Shown: in pieces, positions 11,880 through 22,929 of the stretch
How positions within the stretch are numbered: position 1 is the stretch's first letter
Layout: each line of letters starts with the position of its first letter
Source of the DNA: Glandiceps talaboti
Lineage: Eukaryota; Hemichordata; Enteropneusta; Spengelidae
Assembly: GCF_964340395.1 (NCBI RefSeq)
Contig: NC_135559.1
Location: forward strand, 24,030,464-24,094,463
Reading direction: 5' to 3'
Length of the DNA: 64,000 bases
Translations under genes and position numbers: made by a program
Notes under the pieces: model-generated
Told to the model about the DNA's origin: nothing
The model's database searches: none
The model's input: only the letters and a program-made list of their open reading frames with translations

Positions 11880-12328
11880 AGATTTACCGGGTACTGTCAA
11901 TGACAGATTATAATTGACTGTACTTATAGATGTACTGTCAATGACAGATTATAATTGACTGTATTTATAGATGTACTGTCAATGACAGATTATAATTGAC
12001 TGTATTTATAGATGTACTGTCAATGACAGATTATAATTGACTGTACTTATAGATGTACTGTCAATGACAGATTATAATTGACTGTACTTATAGATGTACT
12101 GTCAATGACAGATTATAATTGATTGTACTTATAGATGTACTGTCAATGACAGATTATAATTGACTGTATTTATAGATGTACTGTCAATGACAGATTATAA
12201 TTGACTGTACTTATAGATGTACTGTCAATGGCAGATTATAATTGACTGTACTTATAGATGTACTGTCAATGACAGATTATAATTGACTGTACGTATAGAT
12301 GTACTGTCAATGACAGATTATAATTGAC
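11880..12328 (+). repeat. 41-bp minisatellite, about 11 copies
   Basis: The unit contains GTACTGTCAATGACAG and ATTATAATTGACTGTA, with a 41-bp spacing from 11891. Each unit holds the near-palindrome CTGTCAATGACAG. It fills the first third of the GluN1-like intron between 11787 and 13184. Confidence 0.95.
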
Positions 12329-13090
12329 CAATGACTAATGTAAACAAACTATAGACACTTACCAATGACCAATGTAAACAAACTATAGACACTTACCAAT
12401 AACCAATATAATCAAACTATAGACACATACCAATGATCTATGTAATCAAACTATAGACACATACCAATGATCTATGTAATCAAACTATAGACACATACCA
12501 ATGACCAATGTAAACAAACTATAGACACATATCAATGATCTATGTAAACAAACTATAGACACATACCAATGATCTATGTAAACAAACTATAGACACATAC
12601 CAATGACCAATGTAAGCAAACTATAGACACTTACCAATGACCAATGTAAACAAACTATAGACACATACGAATGACCAATGTAAGCAAACTATAGACACAT
12701 ACAAGTGACCAATGTAAACAAACTATAGACACATACCAATGACCTATGTAAACAAACTATAGACACATACAAGTGACCAATGTAAACAAACTATAGACAC
12801 ATACCAATGACCTATGTAAACAAACTATAGACACATACAAGTGACCAGTGTAAACAAACTATTGACACATACCAATGACCAATGTAAGCAAACAATAGAC
12901 ACATACCAATGATCTATGTAAACAAACTATAGACACATACCAATGACCTTTATAAACAAACTATAGACACATACCAATGACCTATATAAACAAACTATAG
13001 ACACATACAAGTGACCAATGTAAACAAACTATTGACACATACAAGTGACCTATGTAAACAAGCTATAGACACAAGTGACCTATGATTAGT
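12328..13090 (+). repeat. 34-bp minisatellite, about 22 copies
   Basis: The unit ACCAATGACC / AATGTAAACAAACTATAGACACAT repeats every 34 bp (12348, 12382 and on). It abuts the 41-bp array directly. Variants (CAAGTGACC, GATCTATG, GTAAGCAAAC) alternate in blocks, showing dimeric higher-order copying around 12.68-12.85 kb. Confidence 0.95.
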
Positions 13091-13184
13091 CAAATAGAAT
13101 ATACCTGGTATATCAAAAGGTTAGATTAATTTTCATGGTATTTTTACCCCAACTATACCCAAAACTGTTTGTTTCAATTGTCAG

Positions 13185-13330
13185 GTGTATTCATTCTGGT
13201 AGCAGGAGGTATTGTGATGGGTGTACCCCTTATCTTTGTAGAGATTTTCTACAAGCATCATATGGAAACCAAAGAAAAACAAATGCAGCTGGCTAGAATG
13301 GCAGCACAACGATGGAGAGGAACAGTACAG
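13185..13330 (+). CDS. NMDA receptor GluN1-like, M4 transmembrane exon
   Basis: Acceptor TTGTCAG, donor CAG|GTATGT. It completes the glycine codon split from the previous exon and encodes GVFILVAGGIVMGVPLIFVE, then IFYKHH and KEKQMQLARMAAQRWRGTVQ. The first part is the fourth membrane segment that follows the S2 domain. The second is the membrane-proximal cytoplasmic segment whose KQMQLA..A..WR pattern matches the calmodulin/actinin-binding C0 segment of GluN1. It ends in phase 0. The final AACAGTACAG and its donor were amplified downstream (next feature). Confidence 0.92.
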
Positions 13331-13945
13331 GTATGTACATCTAGATAGTACAACAGCACTGTGGTATGGAGAAACAATACAGGTATGTACATATACAGCT
13401 AAATAGACTAACAACACAGTGGTAGAGACTCAGGAACAGTACAGGTATGTACATACAGCTAAATAGACTAACAACACAGTGGTAGAGACTCGGAGGAACA
13501 ATACAGGTATGTACATACAGCTAAATAGACTAACAACATAGTGGTAGAGACTCAGGAACAGTACAGGTATGTACATGTACAGCTAAATAGACTAACAACA
13601 TAGTGGTAGAGACTCAGGAACAGTACAGGTATGTACATGTACAGCTAAATAGACTAACAACATAGTGGTAGAGACTCAGGAACAATACAGGTATGTACAT
13701 ACAGCTAAATAGACTAACAACACAGTGGTAGAGACTCAGGAACAATACAGGTATGTACATACAGCTAAATAGACTAACAACACAGTGGTAGAGACTCAGG
13801 GACAGTACAGGTATGTACATGTACAGCTAAATAGACTAACAACACAGTGGTAGAGACTCGGAGGAACAGTACAGGTAAAAATATGTGTACAGCTAGAAAG
13901 AATAACAGCACAATGGTTGAGAGGAAAAGTACAGGTATGTGTAAC
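13331..13945 (+). repeat. Minisatellite built from an exon-intron junction
   Basis: Eleven copies of ACAG|GTATGT-type junctions begin at 13331, 13383, 13445, 13507, 13567, 13629, 13691, 13751, 13811, 13875 (GTAAAA variant) and 13935, spaced 52-64 bp. Each unit reproduces the last exon bases (GGAACAGTACAG or GGAACAATACAG) plus the donor GTATGTACAT, followed by intronic CAGCTAAATAGACTAACAAC. The first copy is the real splice donor. The array is thus a tandem duplication of the splice junction itself. In-frame read-through from the first donor meets TAG at 13346-13348. Confidence 0.93.
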
Positions 13946-13989
13946 TAATTACAGCACAGTGGTATGACAGTATTAAGATTAAACATATA

Positions 13990-14240
13990 CCTTTTTAGCT
14001 CCGCTGTAAGGAGGTATAAGGAGGTTTAGAGTAGAGTGAATCATAGGTGTCCGTCAAACTTTTATATTCTCATCATCTTCTCCGAAAGTAACAGCCAGAA
14101 TACTTCGATATTTGGTGTGCGTGTTCCCTGGGGGAAGGCTATTCAGATTTTTCATGCCAAGTTGATCTGTGCCATTTTCAATTTTTTATGATTTTTTTCA
14201 TAAAATGACATTTTCATCATCTCTTTAAATACTTCTTGTC
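13990..14240 (+). repeat. Dispersed repeat head (TTTTTAGCTCCGCTG)
   Basis: Starts TTTTTAGCTCCGCTGTAAGG, the same layout as the E1 start (TTTTTAGC + pyrimidine-rich arm), followed by text such as TTTGGTGTGCGTG typical of these element heads. It may pair with the family F end near 15.82 kb (CAGCAGAGCTATTCTG), which would make 13.99-15.85 kb one element inside the intron. That pairing is inference. Confidence 0.45.
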
Positions 14241-14823
14241 AGATTGCTTTGATATCTGGTGTGTTGATGCACAGAGGGTAGCTTACTTAGATTTGTTAAT
14301 TTCAAGTCAGCACGTCTTCTTTTCTATTTTTTATGATTTTTTTTTTTGTAATTTAAAAAAAATGAATATGATAATGTTAATGAGCATTATGACCGACGCC
14401 ATATTGGAAATCAGTCCGCGAGACTTTAGGTAAACTGCAACTTTTCAAAAGACACTATTGACGTCAAACAAGCAATGTAATATGTGCTATAGTCTTAATT
14501 CTACGCATTGTGCACCCAAATGACAAATATTTGTTCGAAAAAGGGTTGTAAACTTCAAATCCAAATTCTCCACCCCTCCTACAGAATGGTTCATTCCAGT
14601 ATACGCACCTCACGATCAAGTGAGAAGTCGTGCATGCCTGAACTGAAGTGTATGGAACGATTTTTGACAGAGTCAGTCGTCAATAAAAACGATAATACTC
14701 TTTCTAAAATTACCACATTTTGAAGGGGAAAGTACTTTGTGGTTCATTTATGGAGTTTTGTTTTTGTATGATCAATATTGGTGGCAAAATTACAGCGTCA
14801 AAATTACCGATGTGGTAATGCAC

Positions 14824-15318
14824 GACAATCCCAAGTACCCGGATGCTCGAGGGACTAACCCGGAAGCAAGTCGTTGTCAGCCATACGTTACAGTGCAGTG
14901 GTAACATCGTCCGAGAAATCGCTGCGTTCAGAGTGTCATTATTCACAGAATTGTTGTTTTCGAGTGAAAACCTGTCTTGAATTGTATAACTCTAACAAAT
15001 GAAGACATGTCAAGTTATATTTTGAAAGTTGTATCGCTAGTTTGAGACGATTTTCTCACGTACTATCGGGGCTTACTTTGACTTGGACCCTACTCAAGTT
15101 CATCGGGAAGTTTAGCCAGTCTGATAATTCTTCTGGTTTAGTTTACAACACTTTTGATCACGCAGATTTTGTTGTTGTGATGAAAAGAAATTTAAAAAAA
15201 AATCACTTCAACCATTTCGCTGTGTTTTCTTTATGAAAGGTAATCGAACATGAATGAGTGTTACCACTGTAACGTATGGCTGAGAATGACTCTCTTTCGG
15301 GTACTTGGGATTGTCGCC
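14824..15318. mobile_element. MITE-like element with inverted ends
   Basis: CGACAATCCCAAGTACCCG (near 14828) and CAGCCATACGTTACAGTG (near 14879) occur inverted at 15255-15315 (CACTGTAACGTATGGCTG and CGGGTACTTGGGATTGTCG). The arms are about 65-85 bp, with a roughly 350-bp core lacking a recognisable gene. No clear target duplication was found. It lies in the last GluN1-like intron. Confidence 0.6.
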
Positions 15319-15614
15319 GTACGGAAACTAAGATGGCGATTAATACATTTCTTCCCTACATATATCTACTACAACTAGTACAAGTTGAATGTTGTTGACT
15401 TGGTAAATTTGTTAGAAAATTGAAATTCAAATTGCCTCAAAATTATTTTAGATCCCTAGTGTATTTCATTCATCATTAAAATTTTCCAGGGTTAAAGCTG
15501 TAAGACACTGGAATTATTCATAGCCAACCTCAAAATCCTCTTTTTTTTCTTTTTCTTGTGTGCATTTCCAAGTCATTTTTTTTCTGAGATTTTGTGCAAT
15601 TTTTCATAACAGTA

Positions 15615-15855
15615 GATTTTTGGTATAAAATGGTGACTATGGTATAAAAGTACAATACATTACCAACTTCTGTGTAAAATGTGTTTTATAGTGAGACATC
15701 ATATGAAACCACTAACCACTTTATTGCATCGCTAAAACAAAACTGCATAGTGAAGAGCTGAAGAACTGAACCACTTCTACATGTCACCAAAATAAAAAAT
15801 TAAATTAAAAAAAAAACAGCAGAGCTATTCTGACCGATAGGTCGCTTGTTGTGCA
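15615..15855 (+). repeat. Family F dispersed repeat
   Basis: Shares AAAATGGTGACTATG, ATATGAAACCACTAACCAC and AAAACAAAACTGCATAG with 4.13-4.33 and 26.45-26.69 kb, and ends CAGCAGAGCTATTCTGACCG. Intronic, non-coding. Confidence 0.65.
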
Positions 15856-15989
15856 CACATATGGTTTGGTCACTATATAGCGAGTACTGTGTTTGTGTCT
15901 GTGCCCATGTGTATATTTGTTTGTTTGCTTGTTTGCATGCATATTTGTGTTTGTACAAGTGTATAATATCAAACTGTATTTTATTACAG

Positions 15990-16259
15990 AGAAGAAGAAC
16001 TATTCGCCAAACATTACTTAACAAAGCCCAACAAGTATGTGACAACCAGAAATCTAACATGAGAACATGGCCTTTACCAGCCAAGACAAAAGATGAGGAA
16101 TCTAGGGAGTCAGACATTGCAACAATATCACAAACACAACAATCAGTGATTGACCCAACACAGAGCAATAGTGATTTACCATTACTCCATTCTAGGGGGT
16201 CTAGTTGTCATAGAAACCACTTGACGGGCCAGGCAGAAGTCTTGGAACACACTGTATGA
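15990..16259 (+). CDS. NMDA receptor GluN1-like, C-terminal tail exon
   Basis: Acceptor TTTTATTACAG, then RRRTIRQTLLNKAQQ in phase 0 with the M4 exon, running to TGA at 16257-16259. This is the cytoplasmic tail, rich in Ser/Thr/Gln (e.g. SDIATISQTQQS). Invertebrate GluN1 tails likewise continue WRGT.. with a basic RK(T)IR segment directly after C0, so the join is well supported. The terminal residues EHTV do not fit a class I PDZ ligand (no Ser/Thr two before the end), unlike the STVV end of one vertebrate isoform. The 3' UTR follows; no unambiguous AATAAA signal was found close by. Confidence 0.88.
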   Translation, partial: RRRTIRQTLLNKAQQVCDNQKSNMRTWPLPAKTKDEESRESDIATISQTQQSVIDPTQSNSDLPLLHSRGSSCHRNHLTGQAEVLEHTV

Positions 16260-16814
16260 CAGACTCCACATGTAGAGGGAGCTATGCAATTCAATGGGCA
16301 GGACTGTTTGTTGCCCATTGTGACTGGAAATGGAATGAGGCAATTAATTCAGGTTTCATTGAAAGATAAAGGGGTTAGTCTAAGATAAGACTGGTCATCA
16401 AATTATGATTGTTGTCCAATACTGTACTGTGTATTTTATAATGATTCTAAATCAAGGTACTGTTGTCACAGTAACACTCTAATAATATTAGATTGATGTG
16501 GTCATAGTGATCAGAAATAGGGTTTTTGATCTTAGGAACATCAGCAAAAGCCATATAAAACAAGATATATTGACAATGTCCATTTTTGTAACTTGACAAT
16601 TGCGGAAAAAAAACCCACTAAAATGTGTGTAAACAGTTTACACAGGACTCAAATAGATTTGTGAATTAATGGGGTGAACACAGGTAACCACTATGCCATG
16701 TCTGATCTCAACATGGCTTTGTCACATCCCCTCGTATTGAAATGTAACTATGCATATGAATAGTATGATTCCATATGTTTGCCCAGTTTGTTTACAGAAA
16801 ATTTATTGTACATA
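16260..16814 (+). other. Probable 3' UTR and flank of GluN1-like gene
   Basis: AT-rich sequence directly after the stop codon; no repeat family recognised. The polyadenylation site could not be placed. Confidence 0.4.
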
Positions 16815-17224
16815 CAATAATAACATTTGTAGTCCCCCAAAAGGGAGACGATTACAATGGGCTCTGTCCGCCCATCCATAACACATCATTTCTCAGACAT
16901 ATAAATCCAATTTCTTTCAAACCACCCTGGCACAAAGGTAACATATTATATTGGACATATGGACATGACATTGTTTCTCGGCATATGCAAATTTGACCAA
17001 ATGGCAGCCATTTTGTAATTAAAAGTCAATATTTACTGCAAAACTGAAAAATAGTAGTACAGAGAAATGCCAGTAAGTGTCTGCCCCATATTACAAGCTT
17101 TCTCTTGAGGATTGACCTTTGACCTTGACCTTCATGGTCAATTATCAAATCCCGCCATTTCATTCTTATCACAGACACTGTGTTGCATTATTTTTTGCTA
17201 ATTTCTTTGTTAATCATGTTCACA
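16815..17224 (+). repeat. Family G dispersed repeat
   Basis: Begins TAGTCCCCCAAAAGGGAGAC with GATTACAATGGGCTCTG, includes AAATGGCAGCCATTTTG and TTGACCTTTGACCTTGACC, and continues into a 57-bp minisatellite derived from its own tail. The motif TGACCTTTGACCT is a perfect nuclear-receptor direct repeat (DR1) on the minus strand. Family members also lie at 4.5/9.7, 18.3, 24.4 and 44.4 kb. Confidence 0.65.
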
Positions 17225-18250
17225 AGTTATATAGGAGAAGACAATATACACAAAGGTTTACTTTTAGTGCTCATATCTACAGGTAATATAGGAGAAGACA
17301 ATATACACAAAGGTTTACTTTTAGTGCTCATATCTACAGGTAATATAGGAGAAGACAATATACACAAAGGTTTACTTTTAGTGCTCATATCTACAGGTAA
17401 TATAGGAGAAGACAATATACACAAAGGTTTACTTTTAGTGCTCATATCTACAGGTAATATAGGAGAAGACAATATACACAAAGGTTTACTTTTAGTGCTC
17501 ATATCTACAGGTAATATAGGAGAAGACAATATACACAAAGGTTTACTTTTAGTGCTCATATCTACAGGTAATATAGGAGAAGACAATATACACAAAGGTT
17601 TACTTTTAGTGCTCATATCTACAGGTAATATAGGAGAAGACAATATACACAAAGGTTTACTTTTAGTGCTCATATCTACAGGTAATATAGGAGAAGACAA
17701 TATACACAAAGGTTTACTTTTAGTGCTCATATCAACAGGTAATATAGGAGAAGACAATATACACAAAGGTTTACTTTTAGTGCTCATATCTACATGTAAT
17801 ATAGGAGAAGACAAATATACACAAAGGTTTACTTTTAGTGCTCATATCAACAGGTAATATAGGAGAAGACAATATACACAAAGGTTTACTTTTAGTGCTC
17901 ATATCAACAGGTAATATAGGAGAAGACAATATACACAAAGGTTTACTTTTAGTGCTCATATCTATAGGTAATATAGGAGAAGACAATATACACAAAGGTT
18001 TACTTTTAGTGCTCATATCTATAGGTAATATAGGAGAAGACAATATACACAAAGGTTTACTTTTAGTGCTCATATCAACAGGTAATATAGGAGAAGACAA
18101 TATACACAAAGGTTTACTTTTAGTGCTCATATCTATAGGTAATATAGGAGAAGACAAATATACACAAAGGTTTACTTTTAGTGCTCATATCTATAGGTAA
18201 TATAGGAGAAGACAAATATACACAAAGGTTTACTTTTAGTGCTCATATCA
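17225..18250 (+). repeat. 57-bp minisatellite, about 18 copies
   Basis: The unit has ATAGGAGAAGACAATATAC, ACAAAGGTTTACTTTTAGTG and CTCATATCTACAGGTA; spacing 57 bp (17231, 17288, 17345). Most units are identical, so the expansion is recent. Units with an extra A (ACAAATATAC near 17812, 18154, 18213) shift the frame. Because 57 is a multiple of three, both strands read open for over 190 codons; this is a length effect, not evidence for a protein. The unit resembles the tail of family G (GAAGTATACACAAG...GTGCTC near 4770). Confidence 0.95.
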
Positions 18251-18620
18251 CATTTTACCGACAGGCAACCATATTGCTGCATACCTCAAAACTTCAGTCA
18301 TAGAGACTCCATTCAAGTGTCTAACCCTATATTATCACTTGCAAGCTTTCTTGTAAGACTGACATTTGACACTGACCTTGACCTGTGTCAATTTTCAAAA
18401 TGAAACTTTTTGTATATTGCAGACAGTCTGTAGCATTTTGTGTGGCCAATACTTTCAAAATGATGTCTAAAGATAATGCAGAACTAGAAAAGAAGAGAAT
18501 ATTAATACAAACATTACTTTTGGTTGTCATATGTTACTTTTAACCGAATAGTGGCCACATTTATCATTAACAATTAAGATTTACTGCATAACTTATCAAC
18601 TTTAATATTTATTTATTCAT

Positions 18621-18655
<35 letters not shown>

Positions 18656-18786
18656 TAAACGGCAGTGCATCCATAATATGGGTTTCTTACAACTGCAAAA
18701 TATAACAAATACAAATACAAATGCAATAATATAAATGCACTCATACTCCATTCAAGTGTCTATCCCTATATTACTATATGTAAACT
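18251..18786 (+). repeat. Family G copies and (TTTA)n, DIRS target
   Basis: Two further partial family G modules (GAGACTCCATTCAAGTGT near 18303; CTCCATTCAAGTGTCTATCC near 18747) with a (TTTA)n microsatellite at about 18608-18655. The second module breaks at 18786 after AAACTTTCT and resumes at 24429 with TTTTGAGACCTTGAC, so the DIRS element landed inside it. Confidence 0.6.
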
Positions 18787-18912
18787 TTCTGTATAGACAA
18801 ATACCCACCTTTTAGCTTACTTTTGGGTGTCCCTCTGCTTCCCCTTGTGTATTGCCAAATATAAATTAATGCCACCGGCACCCTGTGGCCTGTCCTCCTA
18901 GTGGTCACATGA
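18787..18912 (+). repeat. DIRS left inverted terminal repeat
   Basis: TTCTGTATAGAC, ATACCCACCTTTTAGCTTAC and CCTAGTGGTCACATGAC appear inverted at 24275-24402. The left copy lacks the outermost 26 bp present on the right. Confidence 0.85.
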
Positions 18913-19171
18913 CGAATTTCGTAGAATAGCTAAAGGACTCTGCGAGTTTTATCCTCTTGTGCCAAAATTGACATGAGTTATCCCCTAATAAGCGGTGGAC
19001 ACTTCGCTGAATACCTCAGGATTCCAGCTAAGTCGTTCCTTTTTATTCTCGTGTGTTGCGTCTATGTTTCGTGGACACCCTTTTTTTTCTCAAGTTCGTT
19101 GGCGCCTCATTTGGTATCGGGCGCCATTTGTTGTACTTGTATTTTTTTTTAGCATTTGAACTTCCTTCACA

Positions 19172-20494
19172 ATGTCGGATCAGTCTCCCGTAAGTAAGTG
19201 TGACCACCCCATCATTGCGGGAGATGGCCATGATCTTTGTGCGGACTGCAGATCCTGTCGGCCCGACCAGACATGCAATTTCTGCAGTAACTGGACCGAT
19301 CGTCAGTGGAAAAAGTTTTCAGAAAGACGTGGCGAGATCGATGACGTCATCCCTCAATGCACGTTTTGCTAGTCGAGTGGACTTCATCTACGGTAAGTAC
19401 TTCCAAAGAAGGTAAGTCTGTTTCTCCTTTTCAGGAAAACCGCCTTTTTCAAGGTGACAGTTTTACCTCCATTAGGGATCCTAGAGTGCCTGCGGTTGTC
19501 GCCGAACCAGCCCGGTCGAACACACAAGGGGATTTATGCTCCGCAGAATCCGATCTACCGCCCGATAGAAGGGATCTGTATTACCTCCCTCGGCGTTTCC
19601 AGCCCGATGACGGACAGGTTCGCCCGATCAAAAATACGATCGTTCATGGAGAGACAGAACATATTCCCACTACAGAGGTCAGGGACATTTCCTTTGGTCA
19701 AGGTCAAACCACTGCTGCGGTACGTAGTAATTTACCACAGGCGGCAAATTCGAGGGGGCAGTCCAGAGACCGGACGTCCATCGATTCTGTGACCGACCAA
19801 ACAGGAGTACAACTCAGAGTTTATTTCTCTCCTTGGGGACACTCCTACGTTCCTTATAACCAATTTCCTGTGACAAACCCTCAGTATTTCCATCAGTATA
19901 CAGGGGTTCATCCACAGATGACTGGGAACACTGCCTTTTTACCACAGGGAACAGCACCCTCTATGGTACCCAGTGTTCCCAATGCCTGGCAGCAAACCAT
20001 TCAACATGGTTTTCAAGGGTGGACTCCACCTGTTACTAACCCCACACTGGGCCTAGTGACAATGAGCCCCCACCCCCAGGGGAACCAGGAGGCCAAAGCA
20101 GGAAGTCAACCTTCACCCTCTCGGCCGTCTCGTTCCAGTAGTAGGTCTACTACTCGGGATAGAGTGTCATCATCCGATCATTCCGTCTCAGGGTCAAGAC
20201 ACGGTGATCGGTCACGCTCCCCACATAGAGACCTTCCAGATTATTTTTGATCGTTTAACTCGGGAAGGACGCAGGTCTCCACAGGTATCTAAGGATGTGT
20301 TGGAGATCCATGCCTCTGATGATGATTTTAGCGACATGGAATCCCGTTCTGAAATATCAGTTGGGGCAGCCAGTCGCTATCCGTCATTGGCCACTACTCA
20401 TGACGAAGTGGCCTATGAAGAGGTAATTTCATGGATTTACAAGCAGTTTCCCGACTGTAAACGGCCGGCTCCACCCAAGCCGCTTGAATCCTGA
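19172..20494 (+). pseudogene. DIRS gag-like ORF, frameshifted
   Basis: ATG at 19172 in good context opens MSDQSPVSKCDHP, followed by HDLCADCRSCRPDQTCNFC, the Cys-rich N-terminal motif of DIRS gag proteins. The frame shifts near 19360 into a long Ser/Arg/Pro-rich frame (ends 20250), and again near 20204-20494 into an acidic segment. Gag proteins of DIRS are poorly conserved, so the assignment rests on the position and on the Cys motif. The RSSSRSTTRD/SRSPHRD stretch may bind nucleic acid. Confidence 0.65.
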
Positions 20495-21269
20495 ATGTTT
20501 CAGTCGCTGGGGAGGAGTCGCAAGCGTCATCTTACCCTACTACGTCTCTTCCTTGGACCGATTCAGTCTCGTCTTGACAAGCACAAATTGAGAACGAACT
20601 GGCAGGTATGAACGACAGCAATCCACTTCCACCGGGTCGATTCCCATGGTTCAAATCCAGGTCGAAGTCTTACCAGGTTCATACATCTGAACCATGGCTA
20701 GGGTATCCAATGTTGGAGAAGGAAGCAAGGTTAGTTGACGACAACTATACTGCTTTCAAATCTTATATATATGGTTTCTCGCTCCTTCGTGAGGTCCGTG
20801 GGTGAATCGTTGTCTAAGAACATACGCATTCTATCACACCTGGATTTATCGCCATGGCGATTGAGTTAACTAAGAGTGGTCCTGTGTCAGACACAGAACA
20901 AACTCCTCCGTCTTTATTGCTCAGTAGCGACGAGTGTGACTGATCTCACAGACTCGTCATTACATCAGCGGGCATCTCTAATTTTGTCAGAACGTGATGC
21001 CTTCCTTGAGCGACTAGCACCGAAGTACACCCTCGAACTAAAACTAGAAGCTAGGGCTAGCAATTCTAGATTTTTATTTGGGGGCTCGCTGAGCGAGATG
21101 GCGAAGCAAGTTCCGGCCGCAACTGAGAGGGTTCCAAAATTTACACTGCTATGCCTCAAGCGTCTACGTTTACTCCGACTACAAGATATAAGTTTATACG
21201 CAAAACATTGGGAATGCATTACGTCAGATGAATGGATATTGTCTACCATAAGAGAGGGTTACCGCCTAT

Positions 21270-22761
21270 CTTTCGTACGTGATCCCCCTCTTTCGGTCGT
21301 ACCGTTCGTTACTCCAGTTCCAAGACTGGCCAGTCAACGAACGGCATTTCTGGAAGCTATTGACTCCCTAATAGGCAAAAACGCAATAAGGGAAATCGAT
21401 GCCCGTCATCGGCACCCGGCTTTTACAGCCGCTTTTTCCTGGTTCCAAAAAAGTCAGGGGATGGCGTCCGATACTGAATCTATCCACTCTCAATAAGTAC
21501 CTGCGAGTGCCCAGATTCAAGATGGAAACAGGCCTATCTGTTCTCGCCTCTATTCAGCCAGGCGAATGGGTGGCATCCATGGATTTGAAGGACGCCTACT
21601 TCCACATTCCCATTCATGAGTCGTGTCCTCACTTTCTCCACTTTGCAACCGACGGTCGAGTGTTCGATACGTAGCACTACCGTTCGGCCTCGCAACAGCA
21701 CCGAGAGTCTTTACTCCAGTATTTTCCGCGCCGGTGACCACTCTTCATGCGCGCGGTTTTCTACTAAATCCTTATCTGCTGCTACACGACAAGGAAGTCG
21801 AACAGCTATGTCATTTTGTTTGAGACACCCAGATTATTCTGAGGTCTCTCGGATTCCTTCTGAGTCCCAACAAATCGATTCTAGTCCCTAATCAGGACAT
21901 GATTTTTATCGGGATGCGTTTTATGACCAAACAGGGAATAGTCTGTCCACTGCAAGAGCGAGTAGACAAGATTGTAGTACTGGTAAGACTTGTAGCGAAA
22001 CAAACCCACATACAAGCCAAACTATTTCTGTCCCTGGTGGGTTTGATGAATTCCATCATCGACATTTCACCATGGGCACACCTCAGAATGCGACCAATTC
22101 AGCTCTACCTGTTGGCTCACTGGCGCCCCAGTATCCAATCAGCAGAGTCTATGGTTCCCATCCTACCACCCCTTTTTCCACACCTACGATGGTGGTTCGA
22201 CAAAGAGGCAATGTTGGAAGGAAAACAATTGTCGAGTTGGAAAACAGATATTTCACTTTTTACCGATGCGCCAAGGTGGGATGGGGAGCCCATCTGGACC
22301 ACCACTGGACCTCAGGTACTTGGGATCTACCATCCAGCCTCCATCACATCAACTGGTTGGAAATGCAGGCAGTCGTTCTAGCTCTTCGCCAGTTCGAACA
22401 CCTGGTGTCACACCGCTGTGTGCTTTTCAATACCGACAACAAAATGGGGGGGACCAGGTCACCGACCCTATGTTATCTCACCTGGGACCTAATGTTCTGG
22501 TGCAAAGACAGGAAGATAACACTGAGGGCGCGGCACCTTCCAGGGAAGCGCAATGGGATTGCAGACGCACTCTTGCGCTGCATCCAAGTTCGCCCCACAG
22601 AATGGGAGATTCCACAGAATGTAGCCAATCAAATCTTCATCAGGTGGAACAAGCCTGTAGTCGACCTGTTCGCGACATTTCTCAATCGCAAACTGCCTCT
22701 CTTTGTATCTCCAGTACCAGATCTCAGAGCAATGGCAGTGGACGCCATGTCTTTCAGTTGA
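21270..22761 (+). pseudogene. DIRS reverse transcriptase and RNase H, broken
   Basis: RT motifs are spread over three frames: NAIREID (about 21380), GWRPILNLSTLNKYL (about 21460), MDLKDAYFHIPIH (about 21578) and ALPFGLATAPRVFT (about 21675). Where the Y-x-D-D box is expected (about 21765-21785) the reading is PYLLLHDKE: the catalytic aspartate pair is missing, consistent with a small in-frame deletion. A stop follows near 21823. RNase H follows with FTDA (Asp at 22264-22266), WLEMQAVVLALRQF, NTDNK and RHLPGKRNGIADALL, including a short deletion after NTDNK. The conserved DLFAT..NRKLP..VSP tail ends at the stop near 22761. Confidence 0.88.
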
Positions 22762-22929
22762 GATGGGTTGGAGGCCTACGCCTTCCCACCTCTACCCCTA
22801 CTACCACTAGTCCTCAGAAAAATTCAAGAGGAAAAGTGTGTACTATCTCTAGTCACTCCACTGTGGCCAAACCGCTCGTGGTTCCCAGTGTTACTGTCTC
22901 TCCTAATAGATCTCTCATGCAAACTGCCC

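Noticed and set aside
13181-13820. Cys/Ser/Leu-rich minus-strand frames
   Set aside because: Antisense shadows of the M4 exon and of the donor-derived repeat array.
17180-18200. Long open frames of over 190 codons on both strands with a signal-peptide-like start on plus
   Set aside because: They follow from a 57-bp unit (19 codons) lacking stops in two frames; indels in a few units break them, and no splice or promoter context is seen.
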